A stretch of DNA of 47,327 nucleotides from Sphingobium arseniciresistens (GCA_029167225.1 JARFNK010000034.1:1-47327); one strand, 5' to 3'. Positions 33,668-43,508 are shown, counted from the stretch's first letter. A program made the numbers and translations. The notes: generated by a model not told the origin, from the sequence alone.

Positions 33668-36053
33668 AGAAGATCGTCCGGGGCGCATTCTGCGCGCCCT
33701 GAACGAGCTGGGTTCCTGCAAATGGTCCGGCCCGAAGCGGCGTGCCGACGGGCGTCAGCGTCGAGAAGTAGAAGCTGTTGCCGATATTGCGAGCGGTCAG
33801 CGTGAAGTCCCAGCGTCCGTCCGCAGTCGTGAAGCCGACATAGCCGTTCACGAAATGCTTGTCGCCGATGCGATATTGTGGGCTGTTGAGCAGGTCGGAG
33901 AAGTAGGATGTCTGCCAGTTGACACTACCGCCAAGCTTGATCGTCCCAATGCCGCCCACCGGAATGCCATAATCGGCAGAGGCGAAATATTGCCATTCGG
34001 GCTGCCCAGAGAATGCCTTTCCGGTGTAATTGTAGGCGGGAACAGTGCCAAGCGCCGGTGCGGAATAGTCGTCGAATCGCGTCTTGAGATAGGTGACATT
34101 GAACACCAGCGACAGATTGTCGATAGGCTGGGCCGATGTTTCCAGTTCGAAGCCCTGGGTATGCGCCGACGGCGCATTGCCGCGCGTGCTGACATAGGTG
34201 CCGGAAATCGGGCTGAAAGCCGATACCGATGTCTGGAGATTCTTGTAGTCGTTGTAGAAGCCCGTCAAGTTGATGCGCAGATGGCGATCGAACCAGTCGC
34301 TCTTGAACCCGCCTTCATAGGTGTTCACTGTTTCGGGGGCATAGGGCAGCGCCGTCGCTAGATTGAGGGCGCGGTTGTTGAACCCGCCCGCGTCGAAGCC
34401 CCTGGCATAGCTGGCAAACAGGAAAATGGCGGGCGTCACCTGATAGGAAAGGCCAGCCTTGGGCGTGAAGGCATGCCAGGCCTTCTTGTTAAGCACGCCG
34501 GCATTGGTGAAATTGACCTGGGAGGCGGCAACGTTGATGCCCAAAGCCGGGATCGCGCCCCCTGTGCGGACCTGCGGATAGCGGGAGGGATCGATCGGGT
34601 TGCCGTCCAGATCATAGTTGATGCCCTGGAAATCGAAGGCCCGGCGGATGGTGATGTATCGCCCACCCGCGGTCAGCGTCAGCCGGTCGGTCAGGCGATA
34701 ATTGGCCTGAAGATAGGCCGAATAGTTGCGGGTGAGCGTCTTGCCGATCTGGTCGAAGGGGGCGGCGGGCAGCGCCGTGTCCGACCCGGGCAGGCCGGTC
34801 ACATAGCCGATGCGGTCGCTGCGAAAATTTTCGAAAAGATAGTAGAGGCCGCCCGTGAAATCGAAGCGGTTCCAGTTACCCTGCAACTGCAGTTCCTGCG
34901 TGAAGCTCTTCTGCTTGTAGACGATATAATTGTCGGAAATGTCTATCCGGCGTGGCTGCGCGCTATTGTAGGGAAGCCGGTTCTGACCGTCATTATTATA
35001 GTTTACCGGGTCCTGATCGAAACCCCGCAAGGCCGTGATCGAATGGACGGAAAGATGAATGCCCAGATCATAATCGATCCGGCCGGTTATGCCTCCGGAA
35101 TGAGAACGGTTGATCCCGAAACGCCCAGCATAGCTGACATTGTCCTTGAAGGCAGAGAATTGCGTCGGACTGAACAGAGTGCCGCCGGTGATCGCACCTA
35201 GGCTGTTCAGAACGGGATTGGTCGCATTGTATGTGGTGGCGACATATTGTGCCGCCTGCGAATGATCGATCGTGCCGTCGACCGACAGGGTGAGCTTCAA
35301 ACTGCTGGACGGCGTGAAGACGAGCTTGATGCGCCCGCCATCCGTATTCTGGTTGTTGACGCGGCGCTGGAGCGACGGATTCCAGGTATAGCCGTCCTGC
35401 TCGTCATGCGCGAAGGCGATGCTGGCTGCCAGCAGGCCCGGCACCAGCTGCCCGGCAACATAGGCGTGGGCGTTGAAGGTCCGGTAGTTGCCATAGCCCG
35501 CATCGAGCCGCAAATCGAGACTGTCGCCCGGGGTGCGCGTGATGTAGCGGATCGCGCCGCCGGCCGAATTCGCGCCGAACAACGTCCCTTGCGGTCCCCG
35601 CAGCACTTCGACCCGCTCGATGTCCGTCAGGTCGGACATGCCGTTGATCGCGCGGGGCAGATAAACGTCGTCGATATAGACGCCGACCGTCGGATCGAAG
35701 ATCGGGTCGCTGTTCCCGATGCCCCGGATGAAGAAGGTGTTGGTGAGCGGCGTGATGCCGGTCGGCGGCGTGTAAAGGCCCGGGATCTGCCCCGCGAGAT
35801 CGCGGGTCGTCAGCACATTCTGGTTGCTGCGGAAGGTCTCGTCGATCACGCTCACCGCGACAGGCGTGGACTGCAGCCTCGTTTCCTTGCGCGTGGCGGT
35901 GACGACGATGTCGCCAAGGCCGCTGCCCGCGTCGGGCAGATCCGCAGGCGCTGCCAGCTCGGTGGCCGACGCGGGTTGGATCGACAGCAGGGCGAGCGAA
36001 ACGGCAGGCAGAGCGGTGGCCGCGCTCAGCCACGCCCGGTTGATCACCGGCAT
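33645..36053 (-). CDS. TonB-dependent outer-membrane receptor (second)
   Basis: An 802-residue receptor with signal peptide (hydrophobic stretch at about 9-28, SATE), TonB-box-like GLGDIVVTATRKETRL, plug motifs FFIRGIGNSDPIFDPTVG, VYIDDVYLPRA and VEVLRGPQGTLFGANSAGGA, and a barrel ending in Tyr (AAFRY). AAGGA lies nine bases before the ATG. It shares overall plan with the receptor at 22822 but is clearly diverged, so a different ligand is likely. It is downstream of a broken arylsulfatase and convergent with the TauD pseudogene, so it likely served uptake of a sulfate ester or sulfonate. The gene itself looks intact. Confidence 0.92.
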   Translation of the reverse strand: MPVINRAWLSAATALPAVSLALLSIQPASATELAAPADLPDAGSGLGDIVVTATRKETRLQSTPVAVSVIDETFRSNQNVLTTRDLAGQIPGLYTPPTGITPLTNTFFIRGIGNSDPIFDPTVGVYIDDVYLPRAINGMSDLTDIERVEVLRGPQGTLFGANSAGGAIRYITRTPGDSLDLRLDAGYGNYRTFNAHAYVAGQLVPGLLAASIAFAHDEQDGYTWNPSLQRRVNNQNTDGGRIKLVFTPSSSLKLTLSVDGTIDHSQAAQYVATTYNATNPVLNSLGAITGGTLFSPTQFSAFKDNVSYAGRFGINRSHSGGITGRIDYDLGIHLSVHSITALRGFDQDPVNYNNDGQNRLPYNSAQPRRIDISDNYIVYKQKSFTQELQLQGNWNRFDFTGGLYYLFENFRSDRIGYVTGLPGSDTALPAAPFDQIGKTLTRNYSAYLQANYRLTDRLTLTAGGRYITIRRAFDFQGINYDLDGNPIDPSRYPQVRTGGAIPALGINVAASQVNFTNAGVLNKKAWHAFTPKAGLSYQVTPAIFLFASYARGFDAGGFNNRALNLATALPYAPETVNTYEGGFKSDWFDRHLRINLTGFYNDYKNLQTSVSAFSPISGTYVSTRGNAPSAHTQGFELETSAQPIDNLSLVFNVTYLKTRFDDYSAPALGTVPAYNYTGKAFSGQPEWQYFASADYGIPVGGIGTIKLGGSVNWQTSYFSDLLNSPQYRIGDKHFVNGYVGFTTADGRWDFTLTARNIGNSFYFSTLTPVGTPLRAGPFAGTQLVQGAQNAPRTIFFKAAFRY

Positions 36054-36203
36054 ATTATATCCTTCTTGGCTAAAGTTTGGGCTTGGGGCGATAAGGGCGG
36101 CTCACGCCGTCGGGCGCGCAGACAAGACCTGCTGGATGAGGATTGCGCCTCGAAATCGCCTCATTTGAACAATCCCCCACGGCTTGCGCCTTCCAGATAA
36201 CTA

Positions 36204-36686
36204 CTACCAAATCAGTAGAGAATGTATAATGAACTTTGCTGGAGATGAATGAAGCCTGCTCAATCGTTGAGCGTTGCTGATCGGGTCGAAATTGCTACTC
36301 ATCGGCATACGCACGACGCGGCTGATGACTGGCACGCCGCTGCAGGCAGCGCCTGAGGCTGGGCCGTCAGCGTCACGCCGTGCCAACGAAGGCGAGCCTG
36401 GCATTGCTGCCTGCTCTGGCCGCCGGCGCGCGGATGGAGAGATTTTCCTTGTGCAAGGGCGAAGATCCGCTGCGTCCCGATCTGCTAGCGTTGCTTTCCG
36501 GGATATCGGCAATGGTCCGTCGGGATCGAAGCCCGATACGTCAAAGTTCAGTATGGCGGGCACCCGCCCGTCCCGACTATCACATCGCACACCGGGTGCG
36601 GAAGCGTCAGTCAAGGATGCACCAAGCAAGGTTGAAGCGGCGGCGACCAGAAACGCCGCTTGACCCATGCGCCGCATCAGGATCAT
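36204..36686 (-). pseudogene. Degraded secreted protein gene following the arylsulfatase remnant
   Basis: The frame starts with a convincing signal peptide (MILMRRMGQAAFLVAAASTLLGASLTDASA, in pieces) and CDSRDGRVPAILNFDVSGFD, overlapping the arylsulfatase stop by ATGA as in an intact operon. After about residue 65 the content becomes Arg- and Pro-rich and unlike a protein, while other frames of the same strand look better (SIRAP, SNARLAFVGTA). This suggests one or more frameshifts. I cannot name the family; a sulfatase-associated periplasmic protein is a guess from position only. Confidence 0.45.
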
Positions 36687-36979
36687 TTCTTCGCACCGTC
36701 CTCGGCGGGCACGACGACGCCCTTGTCCTTGGCATAGCTGTTCCAGTCAGCAACCAGTTCCTGGAGCTTTGTCGGTTCGCTGGCGGCCAGATCATTGGCT
36801 TCAGCCGGATCACGCGCGACATTGAACAGCTGCCAGCTTCCCGTTCCAAAGCCACCGCGCGGATAGTCACTGCCGGACTTGGGGAGGTAAACCGCCTTCC
36901 AGTCGCCCTTGCGCAAGGCCCGGCGGTAGAAGAGCTCCGTGCCCTCTGCTTCATCGGGCTGACGCCGGTCTGGTCGCAC
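36683..36979 (-). pseudogene. Arylsulfatase, C-terminal remnant
   Basis: About 95 residues matching the end of bacterial arylsulfatases: ELFYRRALRKGDWKAVYLP, then GTGSWQLFNVARDPAEANDLA and a final helix. The N-terminal 400 or more residues, with the formylglycine Cys/Ser site (C/S-X-P-X-R) and metal ligands, are absent. Similarity is lost at about 36960-36980. The intact ancestor would have hydrolysed sulfate esters, consistent with the surrounding receptor and sulfonate-transport genes. Confidence 0.8.
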
Positions 36980-37612
36980 GAAGACGCAGTTTGCTCAACG
37001 TCCGCTTACCATCAGACTTTGTCATTTAGGGACTTATGGGCCATCCGAATGAATGGCCGGTTTCAAGAACGAAGATAATCTGGCGGAGTGACCAAGATTG
37101 GTCGCCTGCCGATCGGCAGCTTTCCGCCGTACGGTAGCCAGCGTCAATCTGAGCGAACGACCGCTTCCGGGAGCTCCAAATGAGGCGGCGAACGGCGAAA
37201 AGTGGCGCAAGGTCGCCGGGCCGATTGCGGAATGGGCCGGCAGGATACCGTTCGGTTTACGATGACCGACAGCCGAAAGCTGTCAATCAACTGACCGATA
37301 AGCTGGTGGCTAGTCGCGCTATTTGATCGACCAATGTAGGCAGGGAGAACGAAAATCTCGTCCATTACGACAGCAGGGTTCTTTCGTTGTCCGATTGTAT
37401 TCTTCTCAGCCCTCGCTCTCGCAGCTACCGTGCTCTTCTGGCTCTGATCAACGAGTCCTGAGCATAGCACCATCCCGTCAGTTGTGCGCCGTGCAGTGTG
37501 TTCAGCAGCCGTCGACCGGCAAACGCCTCAGGTACCCAAAGAGGGAGCGGGGTCGCTCGCGCCGGTGGGAAGCTCCTCGCGGATGAGATATGGCGATCGA
37601 GCACTGGTTCGT
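36980..37612. other. Non-coding boundary between the sulfur and peptide modules
   Basis: About 630 bases with several short frames, none convincing. Sequence identity is lost abruptly at the arylsulfatase end, so a recombination joint is probable near 36980. No transposase, inverted repeat or RNA gene was recognised. Confidence 0.4.
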
Positions 37613-39052
37613 TCACAGGAGGCCGTCGGAGGAGCCACCAGCCAGTATATCCAATGCTGCGGGACTGGTTGTCGTGACGTTCAGACGCGTAAACGCGCTG
37701 TAGTCCGGGCTGGACGTAAATATGCGGGCCGGCGCGGCCAAAAAGTCCTGCTCGGCCATCCGGTGATGGATCATATCCGCCCGCTCAGAGGTTCCTAGCG
37801 ACAGCCAGACGAACGGACCTGTCCCGGGGATATCGACTCGATACCCAGCCTCGCAAAGCTGAGAGATGACGCGTCTTCGCTCAACGGCAATATGCTTGGA
37901 TAACGATCGCTGGCGCCGCTCAAACTGGCCATCCTCGAGCAACTGGTACATGGCGCGCTCGGGGATCAGATTGAGCCCCAGCCCATGAATCTCTCGAAAA
38001 AGCCTGAACCGGTTCAGCTGAACCCCTCCTGCCGCCAGATAACCGACACCCAGGCTCGGGGTCATGACGCGGGAGAAGCTGCCGATATGAACTACCCTCC
38101 GCAGCCCCCCCAACATGGCCAGCGGGGTCCAGATCGTATGGGCATCAGCGGGGCGCAGATCGGCGTAGCTCGCATCATCTACGATAACGATATTGAACTC
38201 GTCGGCTAACAGCAGCATCTGATGCGCGTTGGCCGCAGTGATGGCAGATCCGGTCGGGTTATGGCCCATCGAACTGCAAAAGAGGATACGCGGCCGATGT
38301 GCCTCGCAGAGTTTGCGCAACACCTCGATATAAGGCCCCTCCCGTTTACGCGGAACCGTCACGATTTCGGCACCCTGCGACAGGAGTAAGATTTGGTGGA
38401 GGAAAGGGCCGGGATCTTCCACAACCGCAACATCGCCTGGGCGAACCAAGCCGCGCACGACGATGTTCATGATCCCGGTCGCCCCGGTTGCGGTGATGAT
38501 CGAAGCGGGTTCGCAGCTTATGCCTTCGCTGGCCAGTTTACGCTGCAACTGCCGACGCAGAGGAAGATAGCCCTGCGGATCGCCATAGCCCGGATTTAAG
38601 TTTGGGCGGGTACGCAAGGCCGAGCGAAGCGCATTTCGCGCACGGTCGCTTGTCTCATTGGGCGCTTGGATGAGACCAGTGCCGGGCATGCGATCGATCG
38701 GACGATCCATCCGTAGAAGCGTTTCCCAGCCGTTCGCAGCGCTTGCTTTCATGATCGCCGCGGGCGCCAATTGAAGCGATGATGGGTCGTCGGCCCGGAC
38801 GTAGTATCCAGATCCACGCAGTGCCTCGACATCGGCGGCATGCACCAGCCTCTGATAGGCCCGGACGACCGTATCGGGAGAAATCCCGAAGCGCTTTGCC
38901 ATGTTCCTGACCGACGGAAGCCGCGTGCCGGGCGGCAGAGCGCCGGACCGGATATGTTCGAGCACAAGACGGAACAGCCGATCGGATACCTGCCCCCCGG
39001 CTTCTTCCTGCCTGTCGAGCGCGGTTCGAGAAAAAATTTCCTCGGATTCCAT
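37613..39052 (-). CDS. MocR-family (GntR-HTH plus aminotransferase-like) regulator lacking the PLP lysine
   Basis: A 479-residue protein. The N-terminal winged helix (LPPGTRLPSVRNMAKRFGIS followed by TVVRAYQRL and a GSGYYV wing, about 35-80) binds DNA. The rest is a fold-type I aminotransferase domain, which in MocR proteins senses a ligand through PLP. Active-site-like parts are visible: SSMGHNPTGSAI (substrate-binding Asn) and VDDASYADLR (the Asp-X-X-Tyr pair). The Schiff-base Lys, normally in SFSK, is Arg328 here (GSFSRVMTPS; codon 38069-38071). It may bind PLP weakly, another ligand, or none. It is divergent from the TonB receptor gene, which it probably controls. Confidence 0.88.
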   Translation of the reverse strand: MESEEIFSRTALDRQEEAGGQVSDRLFRLVLEHIRSGALPPGTRLPSVRNMAKRFGISPDTVVRAYQRLVHAADVEALRGSGYYVRADDPSSLQLAPAAIMKASAANGWETLLRMDRPIDRMPGTGLIQAPNETSDRARNALRSALRTRPNLNPGYGDPQGYLPLRRQLQRKLASEGISCEPASIITATGATGIMNIVVRGLVRPGDVAVVEDPGPFLHQILLLSQGAEIVTVPRKREGPYIEVLRKLCEAHRPRILFCSSMGHNPTGSAITAANAHQMLLLADEFNIVIVDDASYADLRPADAHTIWTPLAMLGGLRRVVHIGSFSRVMTPSLGVGYLAAGGVQLNRFRLFREIHGLGLNLIPERAMYQLLEDGQFERRQRSLSKHIAVERRRVISQLCEAGYRVDIPGTGPFVWLSLGTSERADMIHHRMAEQDFLAAPARIFTSSPDYSAFTRLNVTTTSPAALDILAGGSSDGLL

Positions 39053-39326
39053 AGCATGGCTTCCTTGATAGAATTGTACTGCTCGTCACGTACATACACA
39101 TGGCCCAAGAAAGTGCCAATTGTATGGATCGTGGCGGCACATAGGTCTTGTCGCACGATCTTTGTGTCAGTTATGTTTCAAGCGCACCCAATGACAGAAG
39201 AGTGGAGTTAAACGCCTTATCGCGTGCAATCCGTTGCCAATCTATACAATTCAACAAAACAAATAATAATAATATTTCGGTTCCAGGAGCTACAGGAGTT
39301 TTCATCGTCACAATATAGGGGGAATT
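39053..39326. promoter_or_regulatory. Divergent promoter region with a TGTAC inverted repeat
   Basis: The region between the MocR gene and the receptor gene. TGTAC (39075-39079) and GTACA (39090-39094) are inverted repeats with a ten-base spacer, just upstream of the MocR start, and are a candidate autoregulatory site. From about 39224 the sequence is AT-rich (promoter-like), and a GGGGG ribosome-binding site precedes the receptor ATG. Confidence 0.45.
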
Positions 39327-41639
39327 ATGCTGAGAATGCTATCTCGCCAAACTTCGGTCCTTTCTATTATTTTAGCAACAACTTCATTGTGCAGTACATC
39401 TCCGGTCTTTGCGCAGGGGCAGGCGACTGTCATCCAGCATAGGGCGGATACACTGTCGGTAACTCTGCGCGCCATCGCGACACAAACGGGCATCACGATC
39501 CGGTTCGATCCCAAGAAGCTCGCCGAGATCAAGGGCCGGCCTGTCGACGCGACGAGCGCGCGCGAGGCGATCGCCCAAGCCATCGAGGGCACCTCGCTCA
39601 ACCTTTCGGGGAATGACGAGGTCGGCTATCATGTCGGCAAGGATAACGTCGCTATGGGAAGCGACGGAGACATCGTCGTCACGGCCCAACGCGACGAGGC
39701 TGAAAAGCGCTATCTGGTCCGAACCACGGCGTCTTCGACACGCGATGGCAAGATGCTGCGGGATCAGCCACAGTCCGCAACCGTTGTCAGCAGCAAATTA
39801 CTTGCCGATCAGCAGATCCAGACAGTCGCCGAGGCGCTGCGCAACGCTGCAGGTGCGACGGTCAATCTTGGTAACGGCCAAGGCAATGCAAGCTACACCG
39901 TGCGCGGCTTTTTCGCACAGCCGCTGACCGGCGGCCTGCGCGACCCCAGTGCGCTTACCCAGCCGGTTATCAACGTGGAACGCGTGGAGGTGCTCAAGGG
40001 TCCGGCCGCCCTCCTTGCTGGCGCTGATAACCTGGGCGGGTCGGTCAACATCGTCACCAAGAAGCCGATCGCGCAACCCCTCCTCAATGCCACACTGGAA
40101 TATGGTTCCTTCGAGGATGTGCGAGCCGCCCTGGATGCATCGACCGCGCTCGATCCCGACAAGCATTTCAGCACACGATTCGTGGGCCAATATGCGCGAG
40201 CCGATCGCAACGCGGGTCATTATGACGGGCGCTTTGAGAACCTGATCGCGCCTTCGCTGCGATACAAGGATGCCAAGTTCGATCTGACCGTCGGCGTGGA
40301 ATATTCCGACGTCCGCGCGCCCTCGCCTCCCTTCGGCGCTTTCAACTTTGCCGGCCAATTGATCGACCTCACCGACAAGGGGATCGGCCCGAAGGACTCT
40401 GGCATCCGCGTCGAAACCCGACGCACCTTCTATGATGCTCAATGGGCACCAACCAACTGGCTAACCCTCGTCAGCCGCTCCCAGATTTCCTGGACCGACA
40501 CTGCCCTCAAGCTCTACGGACTTCAGGTAAACACGAGCCCCACCAATTCCATACTTGTCAAAAATGATGAGACACAGCGGGTACGCACCGGCGCGACCGA
40601 CAACTATGCCCGCCTGAACTTCAACACCGGTCTCATCAAGCACACAGTCTCGGTAGGCATAAATTACACCAATTATCGTAATCAGGACTATGTGCCGCAG
40701 TCGACCGCCGACACGACGCTCATGGGAAATCTGTTCGGTGCAGCTCCGCTACCTTATGCGGCTTTCCGGCCAGATGTGAGCTGGAACTATACCGCGGTCG
40801 TACGGCAGACCGGCTATTACGGGCAGGATCTGATGGAATGGGGCCCCGTGCATGTGCTCGGTGCGCTTCGACACAGCAAGTTCACGAGCAGGACCACCAC
40901 TGCGGCTGGCCCCAGTCAAAATGGCGACAGCAGCTTAACGCCGCAGGTCGGGGCTATGCTCGATCTGACCCGCCGCCTGTCGATCTACGCCAACTATATT
41001 CAGGGCTTCTTGCCGCAATTCCTCATCGATGGCGACGGCAATCCACTACCGCCGCAAAAGTCTCGTAACATCGAGGCCGGGTTGAAATGGGACATTGTTC
41101 CGGATCGGCTGGCATTCAATGCCTCCGTCTTCCGCCTGCGCCAGTCCAACCTCCCCGTTGCCATTCCTGGAAGGCGTGGCCGTTACAACATCATCGACGG
41201 TCAGGAATCGCGGGGCATCGAAGCGGATCTCACTGGCGAGATCCTGCGCGGATGGGACATCGCTGCAAGCTACAGCTACGGCACATACAAGCTGCTGAAC
41301 CCGACGGCCGCCAGGGCGGTGGTGGCGGGCCAGCCCGAGCATCGTTATAGTCTGTTCACGCGATATACCGTGCAGGACGGTTCTCTCAAATCGCTCGGCG
41401 GGGCTATCGGTCTTTATGGCTTTTCCAAGAGCAACGTCGACCAGATCGGCAGGTTTGTGCTGCCCGCCCAGAAATCGGTCAACGCCAATATCTATTATGA
41501 CTTCAAGAGGTTTTCGTTGAATGTTGGCGTTGATAACCTGCTCGACGACAAGGTGTACGGAGTGTCGACAGCGAGCACGACCATTCCGGTCGATCCGGTT
41601 CGGACCTACCGTGTCACGCTGATCTATCACGCCTTCTGA
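39327..41639 (+). CDS. TonB-dependent receptor with STN domain, siderophore-receptor type
   Basis: A 770-residue outer-membrane receptor. A signal peptide ends near residue 31 (SPVFAQG). Next is an STN (secretin/TonB N-terminal) domain, about 38-105 (ADTLSVTLRAIATQTGITI, then DATSAREAIAQAIEGTSL). The TonB box region is DGDIVVTAQR. The plug follows with VRGFFAQPLTGGLRD and VERVEVLKGPAALLAG, and the barrel ends in Phe (IYHAF). STN domains signal to an anti-sigma factor (FecR) in ferric-siderophore systems; no FecI/FecR pair is in the window, so the signal may instead be lost or go elsewhere. Next on the strand come an SbmA-like ABC transporter and a peptidase, so the ligand may be a peptide or peptide siderophore. 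Confidence 0.92.
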   Translation: MLRMLSRQTSVLSIILATTSLCSTSPVFAQGQATVIQHRADTLSVTLRAIATQTGITIRFDPKKLAEIKGRPVDATSAREAIAQAIEGTSLNLSGNDEVGYHVGKDNVAMGSDGDIVVTAQRDEAEKRYLVRTTASSTRDGKMLRDQPQSATVVSSKLLADQQIQTVAEALRNAAGATVNLGNGQGNASYTVRGFFAQPLTGGLRDPSALTQPVINVERVEVLKGPAALLAGADNLGGSVNIVTKKPIAQPLLNATLEYGSFEDVRAALDASTALDPDKHFSTRFVGQYARADRNAGHYDGRFENLIAPSLRYKDAKFDLTVGVEYSDVRAPSPPFGAFNFAGQLIDLTDKGIGPKDSGIRVETRRTFYDAQWAPTNWLTLVSRSQISWTDTALKLYGLQVNTSPTNSILVKNDETQRVRTGATDNYARLNFNTGLIKHTVSVGINYTNYRNQDYVPQSTADTTLMGNLFGAAPLPYAAFRPDVSWNYTAVVRQTGYYGQDLMEWGPVHVLGALRHSKFTSRTTTAAGPSQNGDSSLTPQVGAMLDLTRRLSIYANYIQGFLPQFLIDGDGNPLPPQKSRNIEAGLKWDIVPDRLAFNASVFRLRQSNLPVAIPGRRGRYNIIDGQESRGIEADLTGEILRGWDIAASYSYGTYKLLNPTAARAVVAGQPEHRYSLFTRYTVQDGSLKSLGGAIGLYGFSKSNVDQIGRFVLPAQKSVNANIYYDFKRFSLNVGVDNLLDDKVYGVSTASTTIPVDPVRTYRVTLIYHAF

Positions 41640-41661
41640 GCATCCAGTTGGGCAATGACGT

Positions 41662-41690
41662 GTGGGCCATGCCATTGCGGCATGGCCCAC
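41662..41690 (+). terminator. Perfect 12-base hairpin between receptor and ABC transporter
   Basis: GTGGGCCATGCC (41662-41673) pairs perfectly with GGCATGGCCCAC (41679-41690) around ATTGC. There is no U tract. It lies 23 bases after the receptor stop and could be a partial terminator or an mRNA-stabilising stem that lowers expression of the downstream genes. It argues against translation of the transporter starting inside it. Confidence 0.6.
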
Positions 41691-41718
41691 CGATGCAAAA
41701 TATTATGGAGATAATGGT

Positions 41719-43470
41719 GTGAGAGCCCGACATTCGCACGGCAAATGGCGTCAAGTGCTACGCATCGCGCGCATCTACTGGCTGTCGCGCGACTGGAAAT
41801 TCGCCTGGTTTGGGTTGATCGTCCTAACCGCACTCCAATTTGGCACCGCCTCGATCTTTTTCTACAGCAATCGTTGGCAACAGGCCTTCTTCGATAGTAT
41901 TGGCGAGCGCGACGTCGCGCGATTCTATCCGCTGATTGGCGTATTCATTATCCTTATCGCGCTGCAGGTCGGCGTTCAAATTGCCAACAGCTGGCTCGAC
42001 ATGAAGGTCAGCATCGGCTGGAGGTCAGCGCTGACCGACCATTATCTCGGCCGGTGGATGAAGGACAACCGCTTTGCCGAAATCGAGCGACTTCGACTGA
42101 TCGATAATCCCGACCAGCGCATCGCCGAAGACATCGCGATAGTGACCGGAAACGCCCTAAATTCGGGCGGCCTTCTTCAGATTTTCCTGGTCATGCTTGC
42201 AGCGATCGCGTCCGCCGTCGGCTACGGGATCATCCTGATGGAGACAGCCGAACCCATCCGCTTCCCACTACTGGGATATCCGATTAGCATTCCGGGAAGC
42301 ACGATCTGGTACGCGGCCCTTTACGCCATTATCGGCAGTGTCGTGATCACCAAAGTCGGACGGCCGTTGATCCGTGCGACGATGGAGTGGCAACATAGAG
42401 AAGCAAACTTCCGCGCAAATCTGATACACGTTCGCCGGAATGCCCCTCAGATCGGCCTGGTCGGCGCCGTGAGCACGGAAGACTCTGCGCTTCGTCTATC
42501 GTTCGAGCATGTGCGGCATATCTACAAGCGGGTGATATACACGACGCTTGGCGTTCGCGCGGTTCAGGATGTCTATCAGGTGATCCGACCTGTCATTCCC
42601 CTGTTCGTGCTCGTGCCGCGCTATTTCGCCGGGACGATCAGCCTCGGCCAGGTCATGGCCGGCCGTGACGCGTTCCAGCAGTTTGCCAACCAACTTTCCT
42701 TCTTCGTGCAAATCTATCCGTCGCTGACGGGGCAGCTTGCCTGCCTCAACCGTCTCGCAGCGCTCGACGATGCTCTCGATCTGCGCCGTGCGCACGGCAT
42801 CGAGATGCTTTCCCGGTCGAACCAAGATGGCGTCGTAATGCAGACGCAAGATCTTGCCCTTTTCCGGCCGAATGGCGCGCCATTGCTCGAGGTGGGCGAC
42901 TGGACGGTACGGAGCGGCGAGCGCTGGCTGATCCGCGGCGCGTCTGGCGTGGGCAAGACGACCTTGCTGCGTGCGATCGCCGGCTTGTGGCCGGAAGGGC
43001 GTGGCAACGTCGCCATGGAGCGCGACGGCTTGATGATGTTCGTGCCGCAGCGGCTTTACCTGCCGCTCGGCACCCTGAAGGCTGCGATCTGCTTCCCCGA
43101 TACGACCGAAGCACATTCCGACGCCGAGATCCTGGACCTACTCAATCGGGTCGGGCTCTCGAGCCACGCGGAACATCTCGATGTCGCTCGCATGTGGCAG
43201 GAGGAGCTTTCGCCGGGTGAACAGCAGCGCGTCGCGCTTGCGCGCATTCTGCTGCATCGACCAAGCGTTGTTGTCATGGACGAGGCTACGAGTGCGCTGG
43301 ATCCCGAAAATGTCCGCCGCTTCCACGAGGAAATCCTCGCGCTCTCGTCCGCTACAACGCTGATCAGCGTCGGGCATGACGAGGCTTTGGCGCAGTTTCA
43401 TACCCACCAATTGACGGTACGCGAGGGCCAGGTCTCGACTGGACCCATCGCCGAGCCGGCCAATCACTAA
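41719..43470 (+). CDS. SbmA/BacA-like membrane domain fused to ABC ATPase (ABCD/YddA type)
   Basis: A 583-residue half-transporter. The N-terminal membrane domain (about 1-330, several helices) has the SbmA/ABCD features NRWQQAFFDSI and RLIDNPDQRIAEDI. The C-terminal ATPase has Walker A GASGVGKTTLL (about 411-421), signature LSPGEQQRVALARIL and Walker B VVVMDEATSALD. Relatives import peptides (microcins, bleomycin) or cobalamin. The start is taken as GTG 41719, with GGAG about ten bases upstream, because the earlier ATG at 41662 lies in a hairpin. It is downstream of the TonB receptor and upstream of a thioredoxin and a peptidase, which fits uptake of a peptide-like ligand across the inner membrane. 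Confidence 0.88.
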   Translation: MRARHSHGKWRQVLRIARIYWLSRDWKFAWFGLIVLTALQFGTASIFFYSNRWQQAFFDSIGERDVARFYPLIGVFIILIALQVGVQIANSWLDMKVSIGWRSALTDHYLGRWMKDNRFAEIERLRLIDNPDQRIAEDIAIVTGNALNSGGLLQIFLVMLAAIASAVGYGIILMETAEPIRFPLLGYPISIPGSTIWYAALYAIIGSVVITKVGRPLIRATMEWQHREANFRANLIHVRRNAPQIGLVGAVSTEDSALRLSFEHVRHIYKRVIYTTLGVRAVQDVYQVIRPVIPLFVLVPRYFAGTISLGQVMAGRDAFQQFANQLSFFVQIYPSLTGQLACLNRLAALDDALDLRRAHGIEMLSRSNQDGVVMQTQDLALFRPNGAPLLEVGDWTVRSGERWLIRGASGVGKTTLLRAIAGLWPEGRGNVAMERDGLMMFVPQRLYLPLGTLKAAICFPDTTEAHSDAEILDLLNRVGLSSHAEHLDVARMWQEELSPGEQQRVALARILLHRPSVVVMDEATSALDPENVRRFHEEILALSSATTLISVGHDEALAQFHTHQLTVREGQVSTGPIAEPANH

Positions 43471-43508
43471 ACAGCGAATTCAACCAATCGCATGAGAAGG
43501 AAGTTAAT

